DNA of 64,000 nucleotides from Aristolochia californica. Its lineage: Eukaryota > Streptophyta > Magnoliopsida > Piperales > Aristolochiaceae. Shown here piece by piece: positions 32,605-45,853 of this stretch (positions within the stretch are counted from its first letter, which is position 1; every line of letters starts with the position of its first letter). The notes under the pieces were generated by a model that was not told the origin of the DNA, did not search any database, and worked only from the letters and a program-made list of their open reading frames with translations. Both the position numbers and the translations under genes were made by a program. The stretch lies in assembly GCA_029961685.1 (NCBI GenBank), contig JARWKL010000012.1, positions 16,725,227 through 16,789,226 on the forward strand, read 5' to 3'.

Positions 32605-34051
32605 TCATATATGGTTGAGAGAGTGTGAAGTGAAACCATCTTCATGGGAAGGCCAATCTACCCCTTCTCTAGGGCAGACCAGAGGAGCAGGTTGTGCAAT
32701 GAATGTTGGGTACTCTTGCCCTGGCATCAAAACTGCGAAGTCCCACGAATATGAGCCTGCCACCTATCAACAAAGCTAACAAACATTAAAATATTTATTC
32801 AAACATAAGAATACCGGGTAATTTTTAATAACTATTATAACCTTCTCTCCACAACTCTTTCTTCTTCTTCTTCTTCTTACCTCTTAATCCTTTTCTACTA
32901 TGATTATACATCACAGAATCCTAAGTTTCAACACATGTAAAGTTTTCAATTCACAAGTGCCGGGCAAATTTTTAGTAAGGTTTTGATGGAGAATATGGAA
33001 GAAAACAATGGATGAGTGTTTTGGTGGGGACTCAAATATCTATATGCCCTAACAAAGAAGCAAAGAATGGTAAGGCAACAGAAAGTTTCTTCTTCTCCAT
33101 TACACTGCAAAAATGACTGGTAAACCAGTTGCATCTATGTACTGCTGGGCTTGGCTCTTTCCTCTGTAAAATAGGATAGAAAGCACAGATTCACAAATAC
33201 CGCTCGTGGCATTCAAAATCCTGTGTTATGAAAAGTGGGGCAGAAGGGTATCCGGAATTGGATGAAGCTTCATAAAGAAATAGCTTCTACTTCAGAGCAT
33301 CTCTTTGTTCTAGGCTAAGATTCTCAAACAACTTGATAGACCTGAGAAGGATGGCCTAAGGGGTTTCCACTATGGACAGTCATGTAATCGTTCCAAATGA
33401 GATTGAGCTGTCCACTAAACCCTCCGGTTTTGTGGAAATGAGAAACCCTCTGCATCTCAGAGGCGCAGATATGGCGGAACAAACGGGTGAAGAAATGAGC
33501 AATTTCAAAGGTGGATCCTGAAGAAAGAAGATCAGAAAGCTGAACTTACAGGCTTTTGATTGCTGAGTTTCTCGAGTATATGCATTTGAGCCCGAGAAGT
33601 CCCAGACTCCAATGCTCCTTCATCGACTTCCTGAGTTGGAGAGAAAGATGATCTTGGCTTTAATAAATGTTCAAAAATTGCCATTATTAGAAACAGTGAT
33701 ATTAACAATGCTGTGGCTACAAATCCGAATGAGATTGCATTCACAGAAGTGCCAAAATCCCTCCAAGGTGCCTCCCTGTCTGATACTGCTTGTGAAGGAC
33801 TAGGATTGGCGCTACTGTAAAAATCCCATGGCTTTGGTTGTTCCGAATTCAAGTCATTCATAATTCTTGAATCCGAGTTGGGATAGTGGAGCACTTCTTG
33901 CGGTATCTCAGTCTTTCTGTTTCAACTTCACTAGTCAGGAGATGTTTTCATATATAGACATAAAAAACTCTAGATGTTTCCATATATAAACTCTTGATCT
34001 TGAAACTGTCTGCTCGATGATCTGCACTCACCTGCAACCAGAGATATTCAT
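32605..34051 (-). CDS. Uncharacterised single-pass membrane protein, three exons
   Basis: Exons on the minus strand are 34051-34032, 33916-33550 and 32763-32605, with introns of 115 and 786 nt. Donors are GTGAGT and GTAAGT; acceptors are ACAG and ATAG. They splice in phase to 181 codons and a TGA stop. The first exon is only 20 nt (MNISGC plus part of an Arg codon). If it is wrong, the ATG at 33861 gives a 156-residue protein. A strong hydrophobic segment (about residues 69-89, FGFVATALLISLFLIMAIFE) predicts one membrane span. The tail VLMPGQEYPTFIAQPAPLVC and CPREGVDWPSHE resembles a conserved tail I remember from uncharacterised plant membrane proteins. I know of no established function. 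The tail exon supports a real gene because it was found independently of the first frame. Confidence 0.8.
32815..32937 (+). repeat. LTR-like fragment in intron 2 of the membrane-protein gene
   Basis: A (CTT)n run and GATTATACATCACAGAATCC match 26590-26684. Both look like LTR 3' ends. Confidence 0.45.
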
Positions 34052-37000
34052 TAATCAATGGAAAAATAAAAGGAAAAACTAACAATCAGAGTATGTCACA
34101 CAACATTTTTTTAGACGCTGAGTTTCAATCTGAAAATCATTGGAAATCAAGAAACCTAAAGTGAAAATATGAAAAGGAAAAAGTTGAAAAGAATACAGTT
34201 TTCTTTTACTGCTCTTTCCAAGAAAACAAATCAGTACGGAAAAAACTACAAAATGCAAATGCATTGGTTAGAAAAACCCAAAAACCAATGAAGAGACAAA
34301 GACATCAGTCACTGACCACAGGCTTGGGAAATGAAAACATAGAAAGACAAAATTAGCGGTTCAAACCAGAAGAGAATTGTCATTCATCACTCACAGAGAG
34401 GATTATATGCATTTTGAGCACTCACAATCCAAGTATATAAAGAAAAATGGACACTTTCAGAGATTGATGCATTCGAGAGATACTTCCTTGACATATTGGT
34501 ATGCAAAGACCAACAAGAAATGAAGAACATCATCAGAAAAGAAATAAATGAAGACCGCAAATGCATAATCAAACCCAAGTGATACCTTCAACTGCAGTGA
34601 GCATGAAAGAACTACAGGGACTTGGGAATGAAACACCAAAGGCAAAAAATGTACCAAATAATAACGAAAGCATCTGGTCTATACGGTCCCACACCATCAC
34701 AAAGGGACGAAAATGAAATGATATTCAGAAGAGCCATGAGATTGATGTTCAGGCAATAAACGGGAGCTTTATGTCAGCTCCCATCAAGAATTGGCACAAA
34801 ATTAGTACACAAAAGACATACTGACAAACCTAAAAATTTCAAAGTGACACCAGGGTGTATACAGTGCTATCACCATTTCATGAAATTTCCAGAATACCAT
34901 AGCTATTTGTTCTATCATCTTTTTCTGTCATCTTCACATCACCACATTTTCAAACGAGCTCCTCCAAGAAAAGTTGACGGTAACAGTGTAGAAAGACATC
35001 TCTAGCCCTTAAACTGGACCGGAACTCGTAATCTACAAGTTTGATAACAAAACTTCAGAGGGTTTCAGAGAACTAGTCTGTCTCTTTGTAATCACTCAGG
35101 CTTTTGAAAATGCAATCTCACTACCACGAGAGGATGACAAACCAGTTGTTCCTCTGAGAAATGCTTAAATAAATTGAACTCAACTGTTATTGCATAATTA
35201 TCAGTGCTTTCCATTATAGACTTGCATGCTTTAGACATCATGTCTGCCTGTTTAAGCATCATACTAATTATCTCTAGAAAAAGAAAAGTAACAAAACAGA
35301 GAAGAGAAAAAGTGGAAAAGGGGAAAGAAAACAGAGAAGTAAAAGTGTCACACCTTATGATGTTACAAGAACATGGGTAAATTTGTAATTGGCATGGCTG
35401 CTGGGTAGTTTGGAGCCTCTGGTAAAAAGCAAGATCTGAAAACCCATTTGGGCATTTGTCAAAAGGAAAAGGAGGCTTGGCCTACATACATCCCACCACA
35501 TATAAAAGGAAAAGCTGCCATGGAGGATATAAATTAAAAACCAAAGGCTGCAAAGCATGGGTACATAACAGGTTTATAAACAACATTTCAAAGTCAATAA
35601 GAATGTCACTCCCACAGACAACAATTCAAGGATTTAGAAATATGAACAGGGACCAGGGTTGGTAAGCTTACAGGTACGAGTAGCCACAGCCACCATGATT
35701 TCCAGACAGGAAAGCGAAGCAAAACAGTCTGAGCGCATAACTGGAGCCAGACAAAAAATTCACTCCTTGAATTCTGATTTTGAACATTATAAGATTTCAA
35801 GTGAAGGAACCCACGAATTTCTGCCAGAAGCATAAGAGACTTGGTAAAAAATGATGCCAGATGTTCATGAGGCACAAACAAATTCAAAATCAATGTCGAT
35901 GTATTCATATGATGATACAAGAAATCGATAATGAAAGTGGGAGAGCAATTATTGCAGGATAAAGGGTTATCAACTTTCAGCCCCAAATAGATTCAGGGTC
36001 CTTTGTCAACAATGACAATAAGTACGCCAGAGAAAGAAGGTGAAAGCCTCTCTGAATCTAATTCGTGCAAAATCAACCAGCAAGTGAGGTCTCTACAGAA
36101 ATACCATGATACGCTTCCTGTTTATCGTAAAAATTGGTTGCCAGCTTGCATGGAAAAAAAACCATGCCCTTGTTCTTGTTTTATTACAAAGAAGGATGAT
36201 TGCTTTCGTCCAAGAGAAGATGATAGCAGAAAGTTCCAGGGAAGGATTGGTTAAAATTGCTAAGCAGAATGCCAGTAATCTTCTCCTCCACGAAATTAAA
36301 GAAAGGAGAAATGACTGCTGTTATAAGCATATATATATTTGAAAAGACTGCTCTCCCCTACAGAAAATGAAGAAAAATAAGGTCTCATTCTGATAGCAAC
36401 AAAGAAAGCGAAAGCGCAACAAGAGAAGAATTCAATTCATCAAACGGAAGAACTATTTCTCCTGCTTGTTTTTTTTCAACAAAGAAATTTTCTCTCCGAA
36501 GAGGGTCCATGTCGAAAGCTGATTACTTCCATTTGGGTCATTTCCAAAAAGCAAAACGACCCCGCGACGAGAACAAAACATGATTGAGGCATATTCCATC
36601 TGTTTTTCTTATCCTCAAATTCGTCCAAAACCCTAACAATCTTTCACTTTAGTTAGCAGGGAGACTAGCTTCTTTTCCGACATTTTCACTTTACCAGCAT
36701 TCAATCCATAACCGAAAGCAAAGGTTTATTCTTGAAAGACATCTCCAAGGAAAAGGGCAAAAAAAAAAAAAAAAAAAAGCAAAAGCAAAATCGCCGCAAA
36801 AAGAAAATCAAAGTCAGCAGAAACTAAACAACTGCAAACAAAAGGGATTAACGGAGCAAATTTCATTCCAGGCTCGCACATCCAAACAGGAATAAAGACT
36901 TATTAATATTACTGGAGAAGCTGACCCAGCAGGCCCAACACAGCATGGCAAGCGAGAAGGAGAGAGAATCAAAGCAAACTTGCTGAAGAGCATTAAACAA

Positions 37001-38560
37001 TTCAAAAGACAGGAAGGCATTAAAAATGAACCATTCCAGACAGCATCAATTAAAGTGATAAGACACATGAAGGCACAGGGTTACTTTGAAACCCCGAGAT
37101 TTCACGAAACTCAAACAGTGACCCACTGCAACCGAGAAGAAAGTGCAATGTGTTTGGGTCTTTAGTAAACAGGAAGAAAAAGAGAATCTGCAGAACATCC
37201 TCGCAGCCGAATAAAGATGGAGCTCTCTCACAGTCACTGTAATCAGGTCCAAACGACCGTAAGTTGAAAAGATTTTAAGGCGAATAAAAAGGAGGGAACC
37301 CCTAGACAATTAGGTGCCAATGAGTGAGAGTGAATACCCATTTGTTGTTTAAGAAAGAAAAGTATCTGGCTCATCCATGTTCTTCTCTTTTAACCTTTCT
37401 CTCTCTGAGAGACGATGACTGCAGACTGCACCAGATGAGAGTTGAGAGAAAATCACAGAAGACAAACAAATACCTTTGTTGTAAGTTTGTCGATTCTTCT
37501 GTTCCCAGCAGGAGCCATGGCACCGCTCTCTTAATCCATTGGATTGGACAAGACGAGTGGGTGGAATGAATTATTGGGGATGTTTCATCACAGACTAAAT
37601 CTGAGTCATGTTTCAGTAATCTTTCTTGCCTTGCCTTTCATTAAAGCCATATTTATCACCAAGAATTCTTCTGAGACTGACATTCATTTCATAATTCAAA
37701 AAAAAAAAAAAAAAGAAGATGAAAACTAAAATTGCAAATCAGTCCAGTTTCAGTCAATATGATGTGAAAAAGAACTAATCAAACAAATCTCTGGCTTCGA
37801 ACGCAACACAAAGTGGTAACCAACTGCTTAATACTGGTGAATTGTTGATGCAATGCTTTTTCTCTCCTCAGAAATGCTTTTTATTGTATTGCTCCTGAGT
37901 AAGCTTCGGTGTATCTTTTTCTGCATCAGTTTGATTGCAGGTTCCCAGACCAATGATCTCCATTAAACCCATTTAGTTAACAGGTCCGGCCGACAATATG
38001 ATTGCAAAAAACCAAAAGGATCCTACTGTCTACTCTCTAGGTAATTGCTCGTTTTCGATAATCTCAAGGCAATGACCAACAGTGCTGCTGCCTGCGAAAC
38101 TGAATTTCTAAGTTCAACGCGGAGAAGAAATCATTTTCAGAAGGCAAAGTACATTGCTTTAAGAATCATGAAAATATCATTGTTTGATGTGTATCAGAGA
38201 AGAAAAGTAAGATATCCCAGTCAAGAACTGGAAAGGAAAAGATTATTGGGAATATCAAACGACAGCTCAAATTCAGGAAACGAAAAGATTATTCTTTTCG
38301 GTCATGTCGTTTGGTTACAAGTAACAAGTCTCCTAAACTAGCCGGTTATATTTCTAATAGAACCAGCTTCAATTATTATCTCATTAAATCTAACCAAAAG
38401 CCCCAATCCTGCTATAAAAAAATAAAAAAATATACATTTTCCTATTTGCTCTAACGAGTCTGCATGTGATCAAGAAGGGATGTTAGCATGGGCAAAAATT
38501 TCACATCTATTATCGTTTACAATCCCTTAGGGCTTGTAATTTGGTTAATAAATCTGATGC
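34052..38560. other. Upstream region of the membrane-protein gene, no clear coding
   Basis: No recognisable protein is present. On the minus strand, 37518-37474 could be a small leader exon starting with ATG and ending at a GTATTT donor, so the gene may have a long 5' leader intron. A-runs lie at 36761-36778 and 37699-37714. The rest is ordinary non-coding sequence. Confidence 0.3.
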
Positions 38561-38904
38561 TGTGGTTAGTCATTTTTGAACAGAATCGGACCCGTTAAAC
38601 CTCACTTGCCCCACTATTTCTGTGGTTAGTCATTTTTGAATAGAATCGGACCGGTTAAACCTCACTTGCCCCTCTATTTCTACAAAGAATGAGAGGAGGG
38701 AAAGGGACTTATTTTCTAAACCTTTGGCTCAATGATAAGTATTTATCCTTCTTTTGCAACCTATGTTCATTTTTGAATAGAATCGGACCGGTTAAACCTC
38801 ACTTGCCCCTCTATTTCTACAAAGAATGAGAGGAGGGGAAGGGACTTATTTTCTAAACCTTTGGCTCAATGATAAGTCTTTATCCTTCTTTTGCACCCTA
38901 TGGG
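38561..38904 (+). repeat. Direct repeats, one partial (60 bp) and two of ~137-147 bp
   Basis: CATTTTTGAATAGAATCGGA recurs at about 38631 and 38768, with a 60-bp partial unit at 38561. Units share CTCACTTGCCCC and, in the two long ones, GGCTCAATGATAAGT. The copies are nearly identical, so the duplication is young. Confidence 0.9.
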
Positions 38905-40763
38905 ATATAGGAAGAGTTTTCTTCTTCTTTTTAGTTAATTAAAAGAAATAAGTAATTTTCACCATTTATATCATGTTTTACTTATATGTTGGTTGGCCAA
39001 TAGAAAATGAACAACAACATAAAAAGATTAAAAATTTCTTTGTATTTAATGAGTTGAAACTTACAAGATTCTTCCATAACAATTCAGGGTGTATTATTTT
39101 ATATAGAAGCAAAATCATGCTCAAGTATAAATAACCAAAAGAGGACTTTTTGAGCTTCTCAAAGTTATAATGACATCCCAATATGGAAGACAAGGCCTAT
39201 GAAGGCAAACAAATAAGCAACAAAATCATGGAAGTTGAAACTTAAAGGGAGTCTCCAATAACACATAATTCATCAAAGAGTGCACAAGTACTCCTATGTA
39301 TGATTTTACCAAGACAAAAAAACTTGATTCTAGTTCATAATTGTTGAAACAATATGGGTCACCCTTATTAAAATGTTTGGGCCAAAGACATTAATTTGGA
39401 GTAAAGTTTACGATTTTGTATTCGATACAATATAATTGATGCTGTAACAATCATGATCTATTCTATATAAATATTAATCGTCCTTCTACTTAACTTCACA
39501 ATCAAATCAAGACAACGAGAATTTAGATGCTAAGAAAATGACAAGTTGAAGTGGATTTGTAATTAACTTACGATGAAAAATTTCTAATTTATTTGCCTCT
39601 TGAGCCTAGCTACGATTTCAAAAGGTATAACTTAGTTTTTATGTTTTGAGCTCCCAAATTAGCTTATTTGAGTAAGTTTTGGACAACTAGAGTAATTTTA
39701 AAAAGGGTAAAAATGTTCTTAAGGGACTGATTGTTTTGTTACAAGTAAAAAACTTGTTGAAAAAAATCATTTTTCCTTTGACCATTCTATCAATGACAAA
39801 TTTTTATTTAAACACAAATTTCCTTTTACTTGTTGTTCTTGCAGTTGTGTCTTCTAAATTTTTTTTTGGATAATTTCTTAGAGCAATGACAAACTCATTT
39901 TTCCCTCTTTAGCTTTTTGTGGGAAACTAGGAATTTGTTAAAAGTTTTGCTGGGCTATTAATGTTGATGGTTTACTGTGATTGTTACCTAAGAAAAAATG
40001 ATAAATATATAAGAGAATTTTAGTAATTATGCCATATGAGGGTGTTTTGGTATTTTTATCTACTTAAGAAAGTATTTAACCTGAAGTAAAGCATATGATA
40101 GAAAAGTAAAATGTATGAGGGACATTTATGTAATTTCATTGTATAGGATATTTTTTAGTTTGGCTAAAATTAAAAAAGGGTAATTTTTTAATATTGCCTT
40201 GCGGGATACCATATTTCCAAATATAGTGGACTAGATGTTGGAATTCCATATATGGCCAAATTCTAAATATGACCAATGGATTTGGTAAATTTAGAGGGTA
40301 AATTAGTCATTGTATTGTACAAGATTTAGTTTTAAAAAAAGTAATAAAAGATTCAATTCAATATCTAATTTAAAAACAGATTTTTTGTGAAAAAGATGAG
40401 GAAACCTCCTTTTCTTCTCCTCCTCTTTTGTTGACAAGATGGGAGAGAGATTGCTTAAACAACTTCAATGGCACACAAGTTACACAAAATGCAAGATAAA
40501 AATATCACTAAGCTACAACTTCTAGGGGATGGGACTCAATGTCTCAAGGGGTCGAACAACAAATCCCTTCCACCACCATCACAACGAGTTTTCGGTTGTT
40601 ATTCTTCTCTATAAAATTCATGTTGTTATACTTTTTGCCATGTGACCCTACTAAGAATATTTTTCATCGATATATGTATACAATTATTTGATTCCATAAA
40701 ATTCATCCCATTGGCATCTAATCGTTGGGAGGTGGGTATCATATTGACCTAGTGACTAGTAAC
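38905..40763. other. AT-rich intergenic sequence, no gene seen
   Basis: No coding region or element ends were recognised. Confidence 0.4.
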
Positions 40764-41156
40764 TGTTGGAAGATGGGCTCAAGCCCACAAGCTCAAGACA
40801 AGAAGCCCACACATCAAAGGAGTGACATATGTGTAAAATATGGTACTTTCTATAACGATGGCATAGAGATGTAAATATGTGTTCCTTTTATGTCTTTTGT
40901 TTTATCAAGTTGTAGCCCTAAGGGCATTGTAAAACTATAAATAAAGGCATTGGCTAAGAGGTAGAGCATTCAAGCCCTCTCCTCTCCTTCCAAAAATTCG
41001 TCCAGCCCTCCTCTTTCTTATTTGACACAAACCCTGCTTCCCTTAATCCAAACTCTCTTCTTCTACGTCCTTCTTCTTCTCCTCTCCTTTCTCTCTTATT
41101 CTTCTTCTTCTTCCTTGTTGATCTAAAGTTCTTCTTATGGGATCCTAAAATCTACA
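40764..41156 (+). repeat. 5' LTR of the Copia element
   Basis: The LTR runs from TGTTGG to CTACA. A TATA-like CTATAAATAAAGG lies at about 40937-40949, followed by a CTT-rich leader. Related LTRs in this window lie at 45929, 59240 and 61905. Confidence 0.85.
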
Positions 41157-42066
41157 TGGTATTAGAGAAAAAGTTTAGGATCTCACTTGATGAAGTAGTT
41201 ATGAAATTTGTCCAAGAAGTTGGTAAAAGAAGGAGTTCAGCCATTAAGAGATAAGTTAATTCTCTTCTTCTTTACATTTTTTTCCTTCTTATTTCTATAC
41301 TCCTTCTTTACGTTTTTTTCTTCTTCTCGAACTTTGAATCACATCATGTCAAGATAATCTTCATATGTTGTGAAGATTTATTTTTATGACTAAAATGATG
41401 TTATAATCTTGATCTTCTTGTAGATAAATGACAAGCTTGATCAAGATCAGTTGCTACTTGTGTCTTATCAAGATTAATGTCTGAGATTCAGTTACCTTTA
41501 TGTAACTTGGATCAATTTCATTTGAGGTGGAATTTCACCACATGTTGCTGTAAATTCTCCCACTTGATGTTGTTCATGGGATTGTGTTATGTTGTGGGAT
41601 GCCCGTTATATGTTTGATGAAATTCCAACACTCACTTATCTCTATTATTTTTGTTGCTCTTGAACTTCAACAATTACATTTTTTTTACGTTGAAGTGTTT
41701 CCATGAGCTGAAGATAAATTTTCTTCCGAGTGTCTTGATTTGCCTCTAAGTTTTCTCTAAATATTTTTTTGCTCTGGGTTTGTGTTGGAGTTTGGATTAC
41801 GGCCTAAGCGGTTGTATCTACCTTCTCCTCTTTATTTTTTCCTTCAAGAATATAAGAGGAATTGAGTGATGGCTGGATCTTATTCTCACTTGCCCAAAAC
41901 ACAAATTTGTTGATAATTTGGTGCTTACTCTCGTGAAGAAATTCTGTTCTCCTTTTCCCTCTATTGTTGGTGACTGATTTGGTCCACGGGTTCTTCAAAT
42001 TACATTGAGTAATTATTATTTGAAGAAGACCCCTGCCCTTGACCTCCACATTTACCTTGCCTCACC

Positions 42067-43023
42067 ATGGAGAGTGGACACACCAGTAATATGAGTGACA
42101 TACTCCACATTACTATGATTCCACTAAGAGGTCTCTCCAATTACCTTAGCTGGTCACAATCGGTACGGAGGGTTCTCATTACACGTGACCTTCTAAGTCA
42201 TGTTATAAAAATCCCTCCTTCGATTGATGAAGAAGATGAAGCCTACCACTTGTGGGTTCAAAATGATAACATGGTTATCATTTGGCTCATCAATAGCATG
42301 GAAGAGCATGTAGCTAACAATGTGATCCACTTGGAAACAACCATGGACATTTGGGATATTTGTGCTAAGCTTTACTTGAGTATTGCCTCATTACAAAGAG
42401 TATATGATGTCTTACAAAGTATGCTGCATACTAAACACGGAGATAACATTCATGAATTTTCGTCCGGATTTTGGGGCCTTCTCCAAGAATGGAAAATAGC
42501 TCAGCCATACTCCACTGACATTGCTGTTCAAGAACGACAACGAGAGGCCTTGGCAGTAACTATTTGCTTGTCAAATATTAAGCCTTACCTTAAGTTTGCG
42601 AAGACCCAGCTTCTAAGTTCCTCTACTCTTCCATCCATCGATGACATCAGTGCTACGTTACTACTGATACCTGATCCATCCCCTCCTTTTCCTATCGATG
42701 CTCTATCGGCTATGTTCTGCGACAATCGGGGTACATCATCCTCATACCGAGGACGAGGCAGAAATATGAGAGGGGGTAGAACTATGAAGGGGGTAGCAAA
42801 TAGAGGTGGTCGAACGGGTCCGAATAATTTCCGTACTGAGCCTCGACTTTGTACTCACTATGGTGGTCAGAACCACCTTATGGAAATATGCTGGAAACTT
42901 CATGGCAAGCCTGATTGGGCCACGACTGACCCAGTTTCTGTTAATGTTGAGAAACGTGAAGAAAAGGCTGACTCCCAATTTGGAAATGTGACTCTAACTG
43001 CTAAGGACTATGTTGCATTTTAG
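42067..43023 (+). pseudogene. Copia gag open frame, 318 codons
   Basis: Gag forms the particle that packages the element RNA. The frame is complete. Its N-terminal part contains LSNYLSWSQSVRRVL, and the central UBN2-type region has WLINSMEEHVANNVIHLET and GLLQEWKIAQPYSTDI. A Gly/Arg-rich stretch (about residues 220-260) is followed by a zinc knuckle reading CTHYGGQNHLMEIC. The second Cys is replaced by Tyr, so the knuckle is defective. The frame is otherwise undamaged. The equivalent gag of the minus-strand Copia at 57989-58520 is clearly related. Confidence 0.85.
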
Positions 43024-43078
43024 AAGATGAAGTCCTTATAGGAATTCTCCATTCCTCCATTATCTACTGCAACTACCA

Positions 43079-43725
43079 CTATTGCCTCAGGTATGCTTTC
43101 TTCCTCGTCATCCTCTTCCTCTTGGATCATCGACTCCATGGCCTCCGAACATCTGTCAGGTAACAAACATTTGTTTAAGTCATTATCTCCTTGTCTTCCT
43201 CATAATTTCGTTACTATTACTAATGGTACCTAAACCAAGGTCCTTGACAACAATTCCTCCTCTCTTACCTCGTCTATTCCTCTTGAAGATGTTTTATTTG
43301 TCCCTAAATTTCCTTTAAATTTGCTTTTTGATAGTCAATTAACAAAACAGTTGAATTGCTCTGTCACCTTCTCACCGTCTTCTTGTATATTTTAGGATCT
43401 CACTACGAAGCGGGTGATTGGTGGCGGCCATGAAAAAGGGAGCTTGTACTACTTCACTCTTCTACCATTAGCTGCCCTATCATCCACTACATCCAAGGTC
43501 CAACTTTGGCACAACCAGCTTGGTCATCCGTCTACCTCTTCACTTCATTCTTTGCTTCCAACTTTAAAATTACTTTCTACTTTAAGTTGTGAGGTTTGTC
43601 AATTAAGTAAACACATTAGGAGTACATATTCTCCTCATCTTACAACTACAAGTGCTACTCCTTTTGAGTTAATACATTATGATATATGGGGACCTTTATG
43701 TGTATTCAAATATTTCCCAAATTAA
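43079..43725 (+). pseudogene. Copia protease and integrase N-terminal region, broken
   Basis: The aspartic protease motif is present but reads WIIDSMASEH, with Met in place of the usual Gly. An LFVPKFPLNLL segment follows. The integrase zinc region LWHNQLGHPS...CEVCQLSKH lies at about 43505-43615, then FELIHYDIWGP with the first catalytic Asp. In-frame stops are near 43230 and 43394, and the end at 43725 is a stop. Confidence 0.8.
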
Positions 43726-43804
43726 ATATTTTATCATTTTTGTTGATGATTTTACGTGAGTGACTTGGTTATATTTATTTAAAGAATGTTAAAAAATTCT
43801 TCCT

Positions 43805-44239
43805 TTGTTTAAAAATTTTCATGCTATGGTATTGACACAATTTGGGAATAAAATTCAAATCCTTAGATATGATAATGCTAAGGAATATTTTTCTAATGAA
43901 TTCAAATCATTTTTTGAGGGTAATGGGCTTATCCATCAAACATCATGCGCCTATACCCCTAAAAAAAATGGTGTTGTTAAAAGGAAGAATCGTCACCTTC
44001 TTGAAGTTGCTCGGGGCCTTCTTACCAAATTAGGATTTTATAAAAGCGGTTCCATGGGTTTGCATTGTAATAACCAAGCAACCATTCATATTACTTCAAA
44101 TCCAGTCTTCCATGAAAGAACTAAACATATTGAGGTAGATTGTCACTTTATACGAGAGAAGTTTCAAGAAGGAATAATCTCCCTCAAACATGTTTCATCT
44201 CAAGAGCAAGTAGCTGATATTCTCACCAAACCTGTTTGA
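43805..44239 (+). pseudogene. Integrase-RNase H fusion from an internal deletion
   Basis: The first 70 or so residues are the second half of the integrase core (RYDNAKEYFSNEF, HQTSCAYTPKKNGVVKRKNR). At about 44024 the frame switches directly to the end of the RNase H domain ([39 protein letters not shown]). The integrase C-terminus, all reverse transcriptase and the start of RNase H are missing. The frame stays open across the join. Confidence 0.85.
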
Positions 44240-44365
44240 TAGATGCCATATTCTGACATGAGAACTAGGTTAATTATAATAGAAAAACCTTTATAATTGT
44301 GTTATAGGTGGTTACTTATCGGTTTTCAAATGAAATGAGCATTTATTGAATTTGGCATTAATCAC

Positions 44366-45853
44366 TGTCAATATTGCATATTTTTCTCCTGAATTATATT
44401 TCATTATTTTTTAGTCTTATTTCTTCCTGAAATGTTTTTTATAGATTCAATTATGGAATTTCAGGAGAATTTGGGTGGAGAAGAAGATATTTACCAAAAT
44501 GCCCTTAGTGAAATGGAGGTAATTTCTAGGGCAAATCGTTTTAAAATAAGAAAAATCATATTTAAAGGAAAGGAAGTGTCGAACAAAATGAGGGAAGGCA
44601 GCGTGAAGAGAAAGAAAAACGGAGACCAAAACAGAGGTTTTTTTGACCGGAAACAGGGGAGGACCCGAGAGGAGTTCCCCACCGTCGTTCGCCGGGCCAA
44701 TACCTTCCGCCGCGCCACCATCGTCCACCGCCGTCCACTGCCGTCCAGCAACCGAGAACAAACCCGAGGAGAGCTCGAGAGAGTCTCCGTCAAGGTGAGT
44801 TCGACAGTCGTTGCTCGCCAGGCTGAGAAGTGATCCGAGAGGGCTTCTCCGGTGGCAACTCTACTTTCCGACCATCCTCCGGCATCGTTTACATATTCCG
44901 ACCAGTCCCGGAGCCATTCCGACTCCAACCGAGACTCGAGAGAGCCGGTTAGAGAACGTCAGCTTTGTTTCGCTCTTCGTCGGACGTTACCTCCGTCCGT
45001 CCGCTTCTAACCGTCGTCGCCGGCGTCGTCTCTACCTCCGGCCACTCACTATTGCTACCCGACGCCACCAATTTCCGGAAAGTGCAGCACCCGTGAGAAC
45101 GAGTTGCTGCCCGAGCGAGAGGAGGAAGAAGGGGAGTAATTCATCATTATTGAATTTAATTTTTCATATAGTTTGAACTTAGGTTTTGAATGTTAATTGA
45201 ATCTGATTTGATAATTAAAGTTTATTTAAGATTTGTTTTCTTGATATTTGATTAAATTAGCTAATTAGGGTAAGATTATAATTGAGGTTGGATTTTGGTA
45301 TTTTAATCCGATTTCTGTCTTTAACTCTAGGCGCCCGAGAGGGGCTAGACGCAAGGATTGAGAATCCGGATTCGTGGTTACGTGGCGCTCGAGAGAGGCA
45401 CGAATCACGGTAAAATCCAAAGTTGATAATTTTAGCATCATCACAATAGGAAATTGATTCTCTGCATTCTATTGTAATCCGATCTTTGTCATTAACTCTA
45501 GGCGCCTGAGAGGGGCTAGACGCAATGATTGAGAATCCGGATTTGTGGTTACGTGGCGCTCGAGAGAGGCACGAATCACGGTAAAATCCAGAGTTGACGT
45601 TTCCTGTTGTGCAAGTAGTTAATTAAATTATTGCTTGATAATTTAGGAAGTAGTTAATTAAATTATTGCTTGATAATTTAGGATATAATTAGTGTTTAGT
45701 TCAGATTAATTCATCATATTTGGTTAGGCTAGTTGACTGAAGAATATACAAAATTCAATCCTCCCTGTGGATATGACCCTCGCTTACTGCTAGATTACAT
45801 GAACAATTCGTACGCTTGCGAGGTATAAAAGTCGATGTAACTAAAATTCTACA
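44366..45853 (+). mobile_element. Solo LTR, Gypsy-like, nested in the Copia
   Basis: The unit begins TGTCAATATTGC and ends TTCTACA. TCAC lies on both sides (44362-44365 and 45854-45857), a probable target duplication. Near the end CCTCCCTGTGGATATGACCC is typical of large plant Gypsy LTRs. The first part is GC-rich with a long open but unrecognised frame. A 171-bp duplication lies at 45305-45598. No internal element sequence is present, so it is a product of LTR-LTR recombination or a very short remnant. Confidence 0.65.
45305..45598 (+). repeat. Duplicated ~171 bp segment in the solo LTR
   Basis: The segment from AATCCGAT through GAGAGGGGCTAGACGCAA and CGAGAGAGGCACGAATCACG is present twice with few changes. 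A separate 35-bp duplication (TTAATTAAATTATTGCTTGA) follows at about 45629-45690. Confidence 0.85.

Noticed and set aside
33330..33548. Open frame following a 32-nt gap after the GTAAGT donor in the membrane-protein gene
   Set aside because: The implied intron would be far too short for a plant; the remote exon at 32605-32763 gives a meaningful, in-phase tail.
35606..35986. 126-codon minus-strand open frame
   Set aside because: No recognisable features, no splice support, and lies in the probable leader region of the membrane-protein gene.
38561..38904. CRISPR-like repeat
   Set aside because: Units are long direct duplications without spacers, in a plant nuclear context.
44811..45176. 121-codon open frame in the solo LTR
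   Set aside because: Arg/Ser/Pro-rich translation of GC-rich LTR DNA with overlapping open frames on both strands; no domain.
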